Source of the DNA: Ruminococcus sp. AF31-8BH
GTDB taxonomy: Bacteria; Bacillota; Clostridia; Lachnospirales; Lachnospiraceae
Reading direction: 5' to 3'
Assembly: GCF_003460605.1 (NCBI RefSeq)
Contig: NZ_QTVN01000005.1
Location: forward strand, 219,678-283,677
Length of the DNA: 64,000 bases
Shown here one piece after another: positions 8,658-16,436 of this stretch. Positions within the stretch are counted from its first letter, which is position 1, and every line of letters begins with the position of its first letter. A program made the translations under genes and the position numbers. The notes beneath the pieces were generated by a model, which saw nothing but the letters and a program-made list of their open reading frames with translations, was not told where the DNA came from and ran no database searches.

Positions 8658-9237
8658 AAAAGGGAACTGTTGTGATGTGAATCACAGATGACGCATCCGT
8701 TTATGAGGAAAGCTCACCAAACGGTTATGTATCCGGGATTACGGAGGAAAAAACTCTTGTAATTCCGGATACTTTGCTATATAGTAGAGTTACTGACAGG
8801 CAAGGCGGCAATCAGGCCGCGCAGAATCATTTCAGAAATACAGGAAGTCTGGTACATGATTTGGGAAAATGTGTACAGATTCCGGCATACATAAGAAGTT
8901 CACACCCGAATTCCGGGAAGATTCCAACAGGGGAAGAGATTTACAATTGAATCACGTAAGCATTTGGCAGGCGGTAAGGTCCGTGTTTTAGCAGTGCATG
9001 ATTTAGGCACATGGCGAAGTGGGGTCAAGTGCCTGAAGCTGGCAGGCGAAAGGGGGGCTACTGTTCATAGGTAATATTCCGCGAGGTGTTTTTTGTGAAC
9101 AAAGTTCACAGAAAACCCGAGGATTGCGGCGCGAAATCATGCAAAGCATGATTTCTGTGCATCGCGAAGCGTGTTACTGGGCACGGAGTGAACAGTAACC
9201 AAGGGGGAAAATAGCGGACAGAAATTTACGGAAACGC
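8658..9237. other. Long non-coding, hairpin-rich region upstream of recA
   Basis: Nearly 600 bases have no plausible gene. Visible structures are a 13-bp stem at 8730-8742/8759-8771 (TATCCGGGATTAC with GTAATTCCGGATA), a 6-bp stem AGGCAC/GTGCCT at about 9005-9034, and the double hairpin element at 9058-9198. No match to tmRNA, 6S, RNase P or SRP RNA was recognised. It could be a structured non-coding RNA followed by a dispersed repeat. Confidence 0.4.
9058..9198. repeat. Palindromic element with two AAA-loop hairpins
   Basis: Two adjacent hairpins share an AAA loop: GTGAAC-AAA-GTTCAC extended by T/A pairs (about 9089-9114), and GAAATCATGC-AAA-GCATGATTTC (9133-9155). They are framed by CTGTTCA (9061-9067) and TGAACAG (9189-9195). 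It looks like an inserted repeat unit; no second copy lies in this window. Confidence 0.55.
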
Positions 9238-9266
9238 TTGACAAGAGAATGGATTTAAGATACTAT
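9238..9266 (+). promoter_or_regulatory. recA promoter
   Basis: TTGACA (9238-9243) and TACTAT (9261-9266) with a 17-base spacer. Confidence 0.85.
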
Positions 9267-9282
9267 GTACTACAGAAAGAAA

Positions 9283-9296
9283 CGAACATAGGTTCG
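9283..9296 (+). promoter_or_regulatory. LexA (SOS) operator of recA
   Basis: CGAACATAGGTTCG fits the Firmicute LexA/DinR box CGAAC-N4-GTTCG exactly. It lies about 10 bases past the predicted transcription start, where bound LexA would block recA-recX. Confidence 0.9.
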
Positions 9297-9386
9297 TATT
9301 TTTGAAAAAGAGATATTTATACAGTCCGTTTAATGGTTACAGCATCTGGGACTGTACTGATTATTAAGAACAGGAGAATTGAGATC

Positions 9387-10463
9387 ATGATAAATGAAGA
9401 GAAGAGAAAAGCCCTGGAAGCAGCGCTGGGACAGATTGAGAAGCAGTATGGCAAGGGCTCTGTCATGAAGCTGGGAGAATCCAGTGCCAACATGCAGGTA
9501 GAGACCGTTCCCACAGGTTCCTTAAGCCTTGACATTGCTCTTGGCGTAGGCGGTGTGCCCAAGGGACGTATTGTAGAGATTTATGGACCAGAGTCCAGCG
9601 GTAAGACCACAGTTGCCCTTCACATGGTAGCTGAGGTGCAGAAGCGCGGCGGAATCGCAGGCTTCATTGATGCGGAGCATGCCCTGGATCCTGTATATGC
9701 CAAGAATATCGGCGTAGACATTGACAACCTTTATATTTCCCAGCCGGATAATGGCGAGCAGGCACTTGAGATCGCAGAGACCATGGTGCGTTCCGGTGCT
9801 GTTGACATTATCATCGTGGACTCTGTTGCAGCCCTGGTTCCAAAGGCTGAGATCGACGGAGACATGGGAGACAGCCACGTAGGCCTGCAGGCACGTCTGA
9901 TGTCCCAGGCACTTCGTAAGCTGACTGCCATCATCAGCAAGTCCAACTGCGTTGTGATCTTTATCAACCAGCTTCGTGAGAAGGTGGGCGTTATGTTCGG
10001 TAACCCGGAGACCACCACCGGCGGACGTGCCCTGAAGTTCTACTCCTCCGTGCGTCTTGATGTGCGCCGGGTAGAGACCCTGAAGCAGGGCGGTGAGATG
10101 GTTGGTAACCACACCAGAATCAAGGTAGTGAAGAATAAAGTAGCTCCGCCATTTAAGCAGGCAGAATTTGACATTATGTTCGGTACTGGAATCTCTAAGG
10201 AAGGCGATATCCTTGACCTTGCCGCTGAGAATTCCATTGTGAACAAGAGCGGTGCATGGTACGCTTACGAGGGCAATAAGATCGGCCAGGGCCGTGAGAA
10301 TGCCAAGCTGTTCCTGAAGGAGCACCCGGAGATCTGCGATGAGATCGAGCGCAAGGTGCGCATTCATTATAACCTGCTTCCAGGTGAGGAAGAGGAACAG
10401 CAGGAGACGAAGACTGCTGAAGCAGCATTGACAGCTGATGCTCCTGGGGAAGAAGAGGAATAA
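9387..10463 (+). CDS. recA: Recombinase RecA
   Basis: Strand-exchange ATPase for homologous recombination and the co-protease that triggers LexA cleavage. The conserved start [19 protein letters not shown] supports ATG 9387, which has AGGAGA about ten bases upstream; an in-frame ATG at 9333 would add 18 non-conserved residues. Walker A GPESSGKT is at about residues 67-74. The L2-region motifs and the signature [14 protein letters not shown] are intact, and the tail is acidic as usual (358 residues). The promoter, LexA box and immediate coupling to recX show SOS control. Confidence 0.98.
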   Translation: MINEEKRKALEAALGQIEKQYGKGSVMKLGESSANMQVETVPTGSLSLDIALGVGGVPKGRIVEIYGPESSGKTTVALHMVAEVQKRGGIAGFIDAEHALDPVYAKNIGVDIDNLYISQPDNGEQALEIAETMVRSGAVDIIIVDSVAALVPKAEIDGDMGDSHVGLQARLMSQALRKLTAIISKSNCVVIFINQLREKVGVMFGNPETTTGGRALKFYSSVRLDVRRVETLKQGGEMVGNHTRIKVVKNKVAPPFKQAEFDIMFGTGISKEGDILDLAAENSIVNKSGAWYAYEGNKIGQGRENAKLFLKEHPEICDEIERKVRIHYNLLPGEEEEQQETKTAEAALTADAPGEEEE

Positions 10464-10967
10464 ATGATGGCGTCTGTATCTGAAGAGCAGAAGAATGCCA
10501 GAAGGAAGGCAATGCTTCTCTTAGAACATATGGACCGCACAGAGAAAGGCCTGTCTGACCGGCTGCGTCAGGCAGGCTTTTCAGCAGAAGCTACAGAGGA
10601 TGCCATGGAATATGTGCGCTCCTACGGCTATCTCAATGACCTGCGGTATGCTGAGAACTACATTTCCTTTCGGATGGGCACCAAGAGCCGCCAGAAGATC
10701 CTCCAGGAGCTCTCTGGTAAAGGAGTTGACCGTGCCACAGCCCTTGCAGCCTGGGAGGCAGCTGCCGAAGTGGAACAGCCCGACGAGCTGGCCGTCCTTC
10801 GCGCCACTGTCCAGAAGAAATGCCAGCCAGACTCCGCATTGGATGAGAAAGCCATGCGAAGGCTTCAAGGCTTTTTGCTCCGCAGAGGCTTTTCCTACGG
10901 AGACATCTCCCACGTACTGGATGAGATGCACATTACTTGTGAGAGAAATTCCTTTTTGTCAGAATGA
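10464..10967 (+). CDS. recX: Regulatory protein RecX
   Basis: Modulator of RecA filaments, 167 residues, built of three-helix repeats: LLEHMDRTEKGLSDRLRQAG, YVRSYGYLNDLRYAENYI, and a C-terminal repeat around RRLQGFLLRRGFSYGDISHVL. The ATG follows the recA stop directly, the standard recA-recX operon, with GAAGAAGAGGAAT inside recA's tail serving as ribosome-binding site. No terminator is obvious after it; the decayed element begins about 40 bases downstream. Confidence 0.93.
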   Translation: MMASVSEEQKNARRKAMLLLEHMDRTEKGLSDRLRQAGFSAEATEDAMEYVRSYGYLNDLRYAENYISFRMGTKSRQKILQELSGKGVDRATALAAWEAAAEVEQPDELAVLRATVQKKCQPDSALDEKAMRRLQGFLLRRGFSYGDISHVLDEMHITCERNSFLSE

Positions 10968-11004
10968 GAGTTTTAAATCTTTTATTTTTATGGGCTCTTG
11001 GGAA

Positions 11005-11050
11005 TGTGATGAAACTTGACGAAATTTAAATTCTCTTTTTCTGTAGAAAA
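11005..11050 (+). repeat. Putative attL (left direct repeat)
   Basis: 46 bp matching 12511-12556 at 42 positions, with the first 21 bases identical (TGTGATGAAACTTGACGAAA then T). Four substitutions lie close together in the middle. Confidence 0.8.
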
Positions 11051-11131
11051 GTGTTATATTTCTATGGAAAGGACTGGAAAGCCTTGATTTTACAGCGTTT
11101 CCAGACATGAAAGAAACCAAATAAATATAGT

Positions 11132-11151
11132 TTTATGACATTTTTATGACA
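11132..11151 (+). repeat. Left arm-type repeats TTTATGACA (two)
   Basis: Two exact copies at 11132-11140 and 11143-11151, 11 bases apart (one helical turn). The same word recurs near the right end at 12395-12427. Arm-site binding by the integrase is inferred. Confidence 0.6.
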
Positions 11152-11191
11152 AACAGCGGAAATTTTCTTGGATTTCAAGCAAGTTGGTATA

Positions 11192-11220
11192 TTGATTTCA
11201 AGATTTGCATATGCTATAAT
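11192..11220 (+). promoter_or_regulatory. Promoter of the antitoxin RNA
   Basis: TTGATT (11192-11197), 17-base spacer, TATAAT (11215-11220) with TGC just before it (extended -10). It predicts a start near 11227. Confidence 0.75.
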
Positions 11221-11226
11221 GCCATT

Positions 11227-11303
11227 AGGCAAAAGAAATGATGAGTCCATGTGGACAAAAAGAGTGAAGCCCTCAGTACCGCGAATACTGGGGGCTTCTT
11301 CTT
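11227..11303 (+). ncRNA. Antitoxin small RNA (par RNAII-like)
   Basis: Predicted RNA of about 75 bases from the promoter at 11192-11220 to the hairpin at 11266-11298. Bases 11231-11256 nearly repeat 11413-11439 (AAAAGAAATGATGA identical, then TCCATGTGGAC versus TCCATATGGAC). Because the toxin gene is on the other strand, this block is complementary to the toxin mRNA around its start codon. The RNA therefore has two contacts with the toxin message, the shared terminator and the translation start, the arrangement known for the Enterococcus par (Fst) locus. No transcript data are available. Confidence 0.7.
11266..11298. terminator. Shared bidirectional terminator of toxin and antitoxin
   Basis: A 13-bp stem (GAAGCCCTCAGTA with TACTGGGGGCTTC, one wobble pair) with a 7-base loop. 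A T-rich run follows on the + strand (TTCTTGTTT) and, read on the - strand, CTCTTTTT follows. Confidence 0.85.
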
Positions 11304-11346
11304 GTTTATTTATAGTAGACAAGAAACTACTAGGTTAGTGTTGCCC

Positions 11347-11433
11347 TTACTCGTCGCCATCTAGCCATTTGATGATGTAGTGGCAAACTACACCAGCCGT
11401 ACAGGAGACAAGAAAAGAAATGATGATTTCCAT
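11347..11433 (-). CDS. Fst/par-like type I toxin peptide
   Basis: A 28-residue peptide starting MEIIISFLVSCTAGVVCHYI and ending KWLDGDE: one hydrophobic membrane-spanning stretch (residues about 3-21) and a charged tail. A very strong ribosome-binding site, GGGAGGAGGTG, lies upstream. The leader can form GTTGTC/GACAAC (11453-11458 and 11471-11476) next to that site. The architecture (hydrophobic peptide, 5' stem-loop, convergent small RNA with start-codon complementarity, shared terminator) matches type I toxins of the Fst/par kind, which insert into the membrane. Sequence-level family membership is not proven; the function is inferred from structure. Confidence 0.75.
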   Translation of the reverse strand: MEIIISFLVSCTAGVVCHYIIKWLDGDE

Positions 11434-11482
11434 ATGGACTACACCTCCTCCCGTTGTCGGGTATCGGGTGGACAACATAGTT

Positions 11483-11491
11483 AGTATAGCA
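11483..11491 (-). promoter_or_regulatory. Toxin promoter (extended -10)
   Basis: On the - strand TGCTATACT gives an extended -10, with no good -35. The predicted start near 11476 leaves a leader of about 43 bases that begins with a hairpin. Confidence 0.55.
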
Positions 11492-11564
11492 TGGGTTAGA
11501 ACAAAATGAAATAAAAAGATAAAAATAATATAATTGATATTTAAATAATTAATTTTTAGTATTT

Positions 11565-11741
11565 AGCCATTTTACAAAACATTTCATGAAATTATAAGAT
11601 AGTGAGTAATTATATTTTTCTGCAATTTTAGGAATCTGTAAAATCATATCATCTGGCGTTCCCCATCCCAATATATATTCATTTCTTGAAAAATGTTTTA
11701 TTTCGTCTAGTTTGTATTGCACAATCTTTATTAATCTTTGA
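11565..11741 (-). pseudogene. Truncated C-terminal gene fragment
   Basis: On the - strand an open frame without a start runs from the deletion junction near 11741 to a stop at about 11565. It reads as ordinary protein: VQYKLDEIKHFSRNEYILGW, then a central MILQIPKIAEKYNYS, and an ending CFVKWLNTKN. About 58 codons are left. I do not recognise the family. Its N-terminal part was lost at the same point where the integrase lost its own N-terminal part, so one internal deletion probably removed both. Confidence 0.5.
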
Positions 11742-12356
11742 TATTATCCTGTCATTGTATTTGCACTATCCACAGGACTGCGTATTGGAGAAATTTGTGG
11801 GCTGCGTTGGGAAGATGTTGACTTAAAGGGGAGTGTGATACATGTAAGGCAGCAGTTAATATATAAGAATCTGGGCGAAGGTCAAAAGTATTATATCCAT
11901 CCACTGAAAACAGAGACAAGCAAACGTGATATTCCACTGACAGAAACGGCGCGAAAAAGCCTGATAAAGCAAAGGGAGCTTGATTTTATTCTTGGCAGAC
12001 GTTCAAAGGAAAAGTCCCTGGAGGGGAAAAGAAATTTTGTTTTTATTAATTCTGTGGGAAAGCAGTTTACGCCGCAGAGTTTGGATCATCCACTTATCAA
12101 TATAGTGAATACCTATAATAAACGAGAGTGTGTGATAGCAGAAGGAGAATGTAGGGAGCCTATTTTATTGCCGCACATAACAGCTCATATATTGAGACAC
12201 ACAGCCTGTACACGTCTTGCCGAAGCTGGGATTGATCCAAAAGCGTTACAGGTTATTATGGGACATTCTGACATTGCAACGACAATGGATATTTACAATC
12301 ATGCGGACTATGAGCGTATTCAGAATGAAATGAAAAAAGCAGAAAATATTATCTGA
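11742..12356 (+). pseudogene. Tyrosine integrase, N-terminally truncated
   Basis: The frame is open from just after a TGA at 11739-11741 and encodes only the catalytic domain. The first Arg box is at ALSTGLRIGEICGLRWEDVD, HILRHTACTRL holds the second Arg, and MGHSDIATTMDIYNH holds the nucleophilic Tyr. The arm-binding and core-binding N-terminal domains (some 170 residues in Tn916-type Int) are missing. GTG 11835 could start a shorter product but would lack the first catalytic Arg. Probably inactive. It points towards attR, as usual for such elements. Confidence 0.85.
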
Positions 12357-12362
12357 AAATCA

Positions 12363-12397
12363 AGGCCACTTTCCTTTTATTGGGCGGTGGCTTTTTT
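12363..12397 (+). terminator. Terminator after the integrase remnant
   Basis: GCCAC (12365-12369) pairs with GTGGC (12387-12391) and is followed by TTTTTT. The stem is short. Confidence 0.55.
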
Positions 12398-12427
12398 ATG
12401 ACAAAAATTATGACAAATTTTATGACA
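12395..12427 (+). repeat. Right arm-type repeats TTATGACA (three)
   Basis: Copies at 12395-12403, 12407-12415 (ATTATGACA) and 12419-12427, each 12 bases apart. They mirror the pair near attL. Confidence 0.6.
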
Positions 12428-12510
12428 TTTGAAAGAAAAAAGACGAAAATAGACGACAGATTAATTTTTATCCAAACCGCGAAAACCCTTGATTTATAGG
12501 CTTTTTGAGC

Positions 12511-12556
12511 TGTGATGAAACTTGACGAAATATAAATTTCATTTTTCTGTAGAAAA
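12511..12556 (+). repeat. Putative attR (right direct repeat)
   Basis: Partner of 11005-11050; 42 of 46 bases match. The rny promoter starts three bases later. Confidence 0.8.
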
Positions 12557-12558
12557 AC

Positions 12559-12587
12559 TTGACATAATTCTAAAAAAAAGATAAACT
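12559..12587 (+). promoter_or_regulatory. rny promoter
   Basis: TTGACA (12559-12564), 17-base spacer, TAAACT (12582-12587). It lies just outside the right end of the element, so the integration left it intact. Confidence 0.7.
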
Positions 12588-12637
12588 TGTATTGTTGTGA
12601 TTGCACAATGAAAACTAAATATTGAGGAGGTGCTCCT

Positions 12638-14194
12638 GTGACAACAATTATTGTTGCAGTTGTCGCTGTAGTAGCCACTCTACTGATTGCGGTTCCTATT
12701 ACTAGTAAAGTTTCTGTGGATAATAAGGTTAAGAAAGACGCAGAAACGATTGGGTCAGCTGAAGAAAAGGCCAGAGGCATCATTGATGAAGCTTTAAAGG
12801 CGGCCGAAACAAAGAAACGTGAAACTTTATTGGAAGTAAAGGAAGAATCTCTCCGCACTAAAAATGAACTGGAGAAGGAAACCAAGGAACGTAGAAACGA
12901 ACTGCAGAAATATGAGAAGCGTGTCTTAGCGAAGGAAGAAACCGTCGATAAGAAGGCTGAGGCAGTTGAGAAGCGCGAAGCAGAGTGTACAGCGAGATTT
13001 GCTGAATTGCAAAAGAAAGAAAGAAGAGTAGACGAGCTTGAGCTGAAAGGAGTACAGGAACTGGAACGTGTTTCCGGTTTAACCTCCGAACAGGCAAAAG
13101 AAGAATTGCTCAGATCTGTAGAAGACGATGTAAAGGTTGATGTTGCCAAGCTTTACAAAGAACTTGAGAATCAGGCGAAGGAAGAAGCAGGAAAAAAAGC
13201 CAAAGAGTATGTGGTAAATGCCATTCAGAAATGTGCGGTAGACCACGTTGCCGAAACTACTATTTCCGTAGTACAGCTTCCAAGCGATGAGATGAAGGGA
13301 CGTATTATCGGCCGTGAGGGACGTAATATTCGTACCATGGAGACTTTGACAGGTGTAGATCTTATTATTGACGATACTCCTGAAGCAGTTGTCCTCTCAT
13401 CCTTTGATCCTATCAGACGTGAGGTGGCACGAGTAGCTCTTGAGAAGCTGATCGTAGATGGACGTATCCATCCTGCCAGAATCGAAGAAATGGTTGAGAA
13501 AGCGCAGAAGGAAGTTGAAAACCAGATCCGTGAGGATGGTGAGAATGCAGCTATGGATGTTGGTGTTCACGGTATTCATCCAGAACTTCTGAAACTCCTT
13601 GGCCGTATGAAATTCCGTTCAAGCTATGGACAGAATGCATTGAAGCACTCCATCGAGGTTGCGCAGCTTTCCGGCTTGCTTGCAGGAGAGATTGGCGTAG
13701 ACGTACGTATGGCGAAACGTGCAGGCTTGCTTCATGATATTGGTAAGTCTATTGATCATGAGGTTGAAGGATCTCACATTGAAATTGGTGTAAACCTTTG
13801 CAAGAAGTATAAGGAAACCCCGCTTGTTATTAATGCAGTAGCAGCACATCATGGTGATGTGGAGCCGGAGAGCCTTATCGCCTGCATCGTACAGGCTGCA
13901 GATGCGATTTCCGCAGCGCGTCCAGGTGCCAGAAGAGAGACACTGGAGACTTATACCAACAGACTGAAACAGCTTGAGGACATTACAAACCAGTTCAAGG
14001 GTGTAGAGAAATCCTTTGCGATCCAGGCTGGTAGAGAAATCCGTGTGATGGTAGTTCCTGAGCATGTGAACGATTCTGAGATGGTACTTCTCGCAAGAGA
14101 CATAGCGAAGCAGATTGAGGCTGAGCTTGAGTATCCGGGCCAGATCAAGGTCAATGTGATCCGCGAGAGCAGAGCCGTTGATTATGCCAAATAA
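12638..14194 (+). CDS. rny: Ribonuclease Y
   Basis: Membrane-anchored endoribonuclease that starts mRNA decay in Firmicutes, 518 residues as expected. An N-terminal transmembrane helix (about residues 3-22) is followed by a long charged coiled coil (about 35-190), a KH domain with [20 protein letters not shown], and an HD domain with [18 protein letters not shown] (near residue 365) and a second His motif AAHHGD. The start is GTG 12638 with GGAGGTGCT upstream. The gene follows recA-recX in many Clostridia; here the element intervenes. Confidence 0.98.
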   Translation: MTTIIVAVVAVVATLLIAVPITSKVSVDNKVKKDAETIGSAEEKARGIIDEALKAAETKKRETLLEVKEESLRTKNELEKETKERRNELQKYEKRVLAKEETVDKKAEAVEKREAECTARFAELQKKERRVDELELKGVQELERVSGLTSEQAKEELLRSVEDDVKVDVAKLYKELENQAKEEAGKKAKEYVVNAIQKCAVDHVAETTISVVQLPSDEMKGRIIGREGRNIRTMETLTGVDLIIDDTPEAVVLSSFDPIRREVARVALEKLIVDGRIHPARIEEMVEKAQKEVENQIREDGENAAMDVGVHGIHPELLKLLGRMKFRSSYGQNALKHSIEVAQLSGLLAGEIGVDVRMAKRAGLLHDIGKSIDHEVEGSHIEIGVNLCKKYKETPLVINAVAAHHGDVEPESLIACIVQAADAISAARPGARRETLETYTNRLKQLEDITNQFKGVEKSFAIQAGREIRVMVVPEHVNDSEMVLLARDIAKQIEAELEYPGQIKVNVIRESRAVDYAK

Positions 14195-14223
14195 TCGGAG
14201 TTAATTTACATTAAAAAGCAAAG

Positions 14224-14276
14224 AGACCGCTTCCGCATTTTTCATGAAATATGAGAAATGCGGAGGCGGTTTTTTA
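14224..14276 (+). terminator. rny terminator
   Basis: A long stem starting GACCGCTTCCGCATTT and closing AAATGCGGAGGCGGTT, followed by TTTTTATT. Confidence 0.9.
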
Positions 14277-14381
14277 TTATGAAAATTCTGTACGGCAGCT
14301 GTGGAAACAGCATAGGCGTGGAACAGCTGACTTTTTTCATAATTAAAACAAAGTCGGCGTAGAATGGTACAGGGTGAAGCT

Positions 14382-14981
14382 ATGGAAAAATTACTTTGCA
14401 TCAAAACGAAAACCACTTTTCCGGGAATGGCCCTGCTGCTCTTTGGATTTCTGGCAGGAATGATAATTCCCAATCTTGTTTACCGGTTTACCTGGAAGCA
14501 GCAGGCTTTTTCCGCGGTTTATCTGCTTGGCACCTATGGACGGACTGCCGCATATGGAAAAGAATATCTGTACCAGATCATTGGGATGCGGGGCGGGATG
14601 TTTCTCCTTACACTGCTGTGCGGATTTACAGTGTTTGGGGTGCCCCTTGCAGTGCTGTCCATGATTTTTACGGGGCTTGGCCTTGGAATGGTATTTGTCA
14701 TGTCTATCCTGCAGTTTGGATTGGCAGGTGGAGCCGTGGCAGCGGGGCTTTTGCTTCCCCAGTATCTCATCTATATTCCCGTGTGGATGAAAGTCTACGG
14801 GATGGTTTACAAAGAATCCAGGGCAATCTGGCGCAATCATGGGATTTTTCCGGGAAAAGTAAGCAGCTATTTTTTGAATTCCCTTCTGTGGACAGCCATA
14901 TTCGGGCTTGGAATCCTTCTGGAATGGTGCATAAATCCCTGGATTTTGCGGCAAATCCTTGGATTTATAAATTTTTTTTAG
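14382..14981 (+). CDS. spoIIM: Stage II sporulation protein M-like membrane protein
   Basis: Integral membrane protein of 199 residues with about five hydrophobic segments and the family-like beginning of the first helix (GFLAGMIIPN). The end, ILLEWCINPWILR, fits the SpoIIM/DUF95 pattern of 'E-x(3)-P' in the last helix. SpoIIM with SpoIID and SpoIIP drives peptidoglycan remodelling during engulfment. ATG 14364 is possible, but ATG 14382 has AGGGTGAAG at proper spacing. The place just before xerD matches other Clostridia. Membrane topology and context rather than a diagnostic motif support the name. Confidence 0.7.
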   Translation: MEKLLCIKTKTTFPGMALLLFGFLAGMIIPNLVYRFTWKQQAFSAVYLLGTYGRTAAYGKEYLYQIIGMRGGMFLLTLLCGFTVFGVPLAVLSMIFTGLGLGMVFVMSILQFGLAGGAVAAGLLLPQYLIYIPVWMKVYGMVYKESRAIWRNHGIFPGKVSSYFLNSLLWTAIFGLGILLEWCINPWILRQILGFINFF

Positions 14982-15304
14982 ACAAAATTCGAGAAAAAAC
15001 AACAAGATATAGTGCTGGTTACCATAAGATTAACATTATTTTGTAAAATAACTGAAAAAAGCCCAATTTTAAGCGGTTTCGGCGCGAAAAAAAGGTTTGA
15101 TTTTATGTCAATTACAAAGTATAATACAGGTACATTTTAAATTATTGTGGGTGACTAGCCCATATCTTAGAGCGTGAAAAAAGAATACGCATAAAATGCG
15201 ATGAATAATGATGGAGCGGGCAGTCGGAGAACTGAGGCTGTATTTATCATTTATTTGGATTTATGAAGCGAAATTCAGAACAGAAGAGACAGGAAGTAAA
15301 CAGT
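14982..15304. other. spoIIM-xerD intergenic region
   Basis: About 320 bases. It contains the xerD promoter at 15097-15125 and a leader of about 170 bases with a short GGGTGACTAGCCC hairpin. No gene or recognised riboswitch is seen. Confidence 0.5.
15097..15125 (+). promoter_or_regulatory. xerD promoter
   Basis: TTGATT (15097-15102), 17-base spacer, TATAAT (15120-15125). Confidence 0.75.
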
Positions 15305-16186
15305 ATGGAACAGGAAATACGCGAATTTATTGATTATTTACATAATACGAAGAAGACATCCCAGAATACGGAGGTTTCCTATCAGCGTGACCTGACTAAG
15401 ATGGCAGCGTACCTGCAGAAGAAGGGCATTGCTGCTGTGGAAGAGGTGCGGGAATTTGACCTTATGGGATATATGGATTATATGGAGAAAGAAAATTTCG
15501 CGTCCTCCACTATTTCCAGAAGCGTTGCTTCCATGCGTGCGTTTTTCCAGCATATGTTCGCCCTGCGAAGAATCGATGAGAACCCTGCAGACAATCTGAA
15601 ATCTCCCAAGGTGGAGAAGAAGCTTCCTGAGATTCTCAGCATCCAGGAGGTAGACAATCTCCTGAAGCAGCCAGACCTGACTACGCCAAAAGGCATTCGT
15701 GACAAGGCAATGCTGGAGCTTCTTTATGCCACAGGCATGCGCGTCAGCGAACTGATCCATCTGGAAGTGAGCGATGTGAATCTTCAGATGGGCTATGTAG
15801 TATGTCAGGAAAATAAAGAGCGCATTATCCCCGTCGGCAATGTGAGCAAGGAAGCCCTTGATCTGTACCTGGACAAGGGACGGGATGTATTTGTGAAGGA
15901 TGACAACGAGAATGCTTTATTTACCAACTGCTCCGGCAAGGCCATGAGCCGCCAGGGTTTCTGGAAAATGCTTAAGGGCTATGCAGAAGAAGCTGGAATC
16001 CACAGAGACATTACACCCCACACCCTGCGGCATTCCTTCGCCGTACATATGCTCCAGAACGGTGCGGACATCAGAAGCGTCCAGGAAATGCTTGGCCACT
16101 CCGATATTTCCACCACACAGGTTTACCTCAGCATGAACATTAACAGGATGAGAGATGTGTACATGAAAGCACATCCGAGACACTAG
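15305..16186 (+). CDS. xerD: Site-specific tyrosine recombinase XerD
   Basis: Chromosome dimer resolution recombinase acting at dif with XerC. The N-terminal core-binding domain (residues about 1-90) is followed by the catalytic domain with ATGMRVSEL, HTLRHSFAVHML, LGHSDISTTQVY. All catalytic residues (R, K-loop, H-R, H, Y) appear present. ATG 15305 has AGGAAG upstream and fits homologue length (293 residues); an in-frame ATG at 15263 is less likely. The TAG stop is made of the first three bases of a dispersed repeat. Ordinary chromosomal Xer rather than a phage integrase. Confidence 0.92.
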   Translation: MEQEIREFIDYLHNTKKTSQNTEVSYQRDLTKMAAYLQKKGIAAVEEVREFDLMGYMDYMEKENFASSTISRSVASMRAFFQHMFALRRIDENPADNLKSPKVEKKLPEILSIQEVDNLLKQPDLTTPKGIRDKAMLELLYATGMRVSELIHLEVSDVNLQMGYVVCQENKERIIPVGNVSKEALDLYLDKGRDVFVKDDNENALFTNCSGKAMSRQGFWKMLKGYAEEAGIHRDITPHTLRHSFAVHMLQNGADIRSVQEMLGHSDISTTQVYLSMNINRMRDVYMKAHPRH

Positions 16187-16258
16187 AGCATGTTTGAAAA
16201 AGGCTTTCTGCAAGATGTACGCCCCACTTTGCGGGAATGATTTTTCAAACACGCTCTA
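16184..16258. repeat. Dispersed repeat family 1, short copy
   Basis: 75 bp with inverted ends: TAGAGCATGTTTGAAAAA on the left and TTTTTCAAACACGCTCTA on the right. The interior (GGCTTTCTGCAAGATG, then TTTGCGGGAATGA) is the reverse complement of both sides of the full copy at 56636-56799, so it is inverted with an internal deletion. Its first three bases are the xerD stop codon. Confidence 0.85.
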
Positions 16259-16346
16259 GGATATAGAATAAGAGCGAAAAGACTGTCCGGGAAAGTATTC
16301 TGGGCAGTTTTAAGGAAGTCACGCCCAAAAATGAAACCCCATAAAA

Positions 16347-16388
16347 AAATCTCCTGGATTCTCAAAATCAGAATCCAGGAGATTTTTC
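16347..16388. terminator. Bidirectional terminator xerD/aroF
   Basis: A 16-bp perfect stem (AAATCTCCTGGATTCT with AGAATCCAGGAGATTT) has T-runs on both sides. It serves the convergent genes. Confidence 0.9.
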
Positions 16389-16436
16389 TCTAATCAGATA
16401 GAACAAACAGAAATCACTCTGCCAGATACACCTTTA

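Larger units (their letters stand above)
11005..12556. mobile_element. Decayed integrative element between recX and rny
   Basis: The 1.55-kb segment is bounded by direct repeats at 11005-11050 and 12511-12556. Inside, from left to right, are two TTTATGACA repeats, a type I toxin-antitoxin pair, a truncated minus-strand gene fragment, the C-terminal part of a tyrosine integrase, and three more TTATGACA repeats. The order attL, cargo, int, attR with repeats inside both ends fits a lambda/Tn916-type integrated element that has lost its middle by deletion at about 11741. The rny promoter lies immediately outside the right repeat. Confidence 0.8.

Noticed and set aside
9097..9110. GTGAACAAAGTTCAC as a second LexA box
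   Set aside because: The spacer is three bases instead of four and it is part of a hairpin element.
8658..9237. Possible tmRNA, 6S or RNase P RNA
   Set aside because: None of the characteristic conserved segments could be seen; the hairpins alone do not identify a family.
11752..11937. Minus-strand ORF over the integrase start
   Set aside because: Shadow of the integrase catalytic domain.
15126..15304. Riboswitch in the xerD leader
   Set aside because: A small hairpin exists but no known aptamer core is recognisable.
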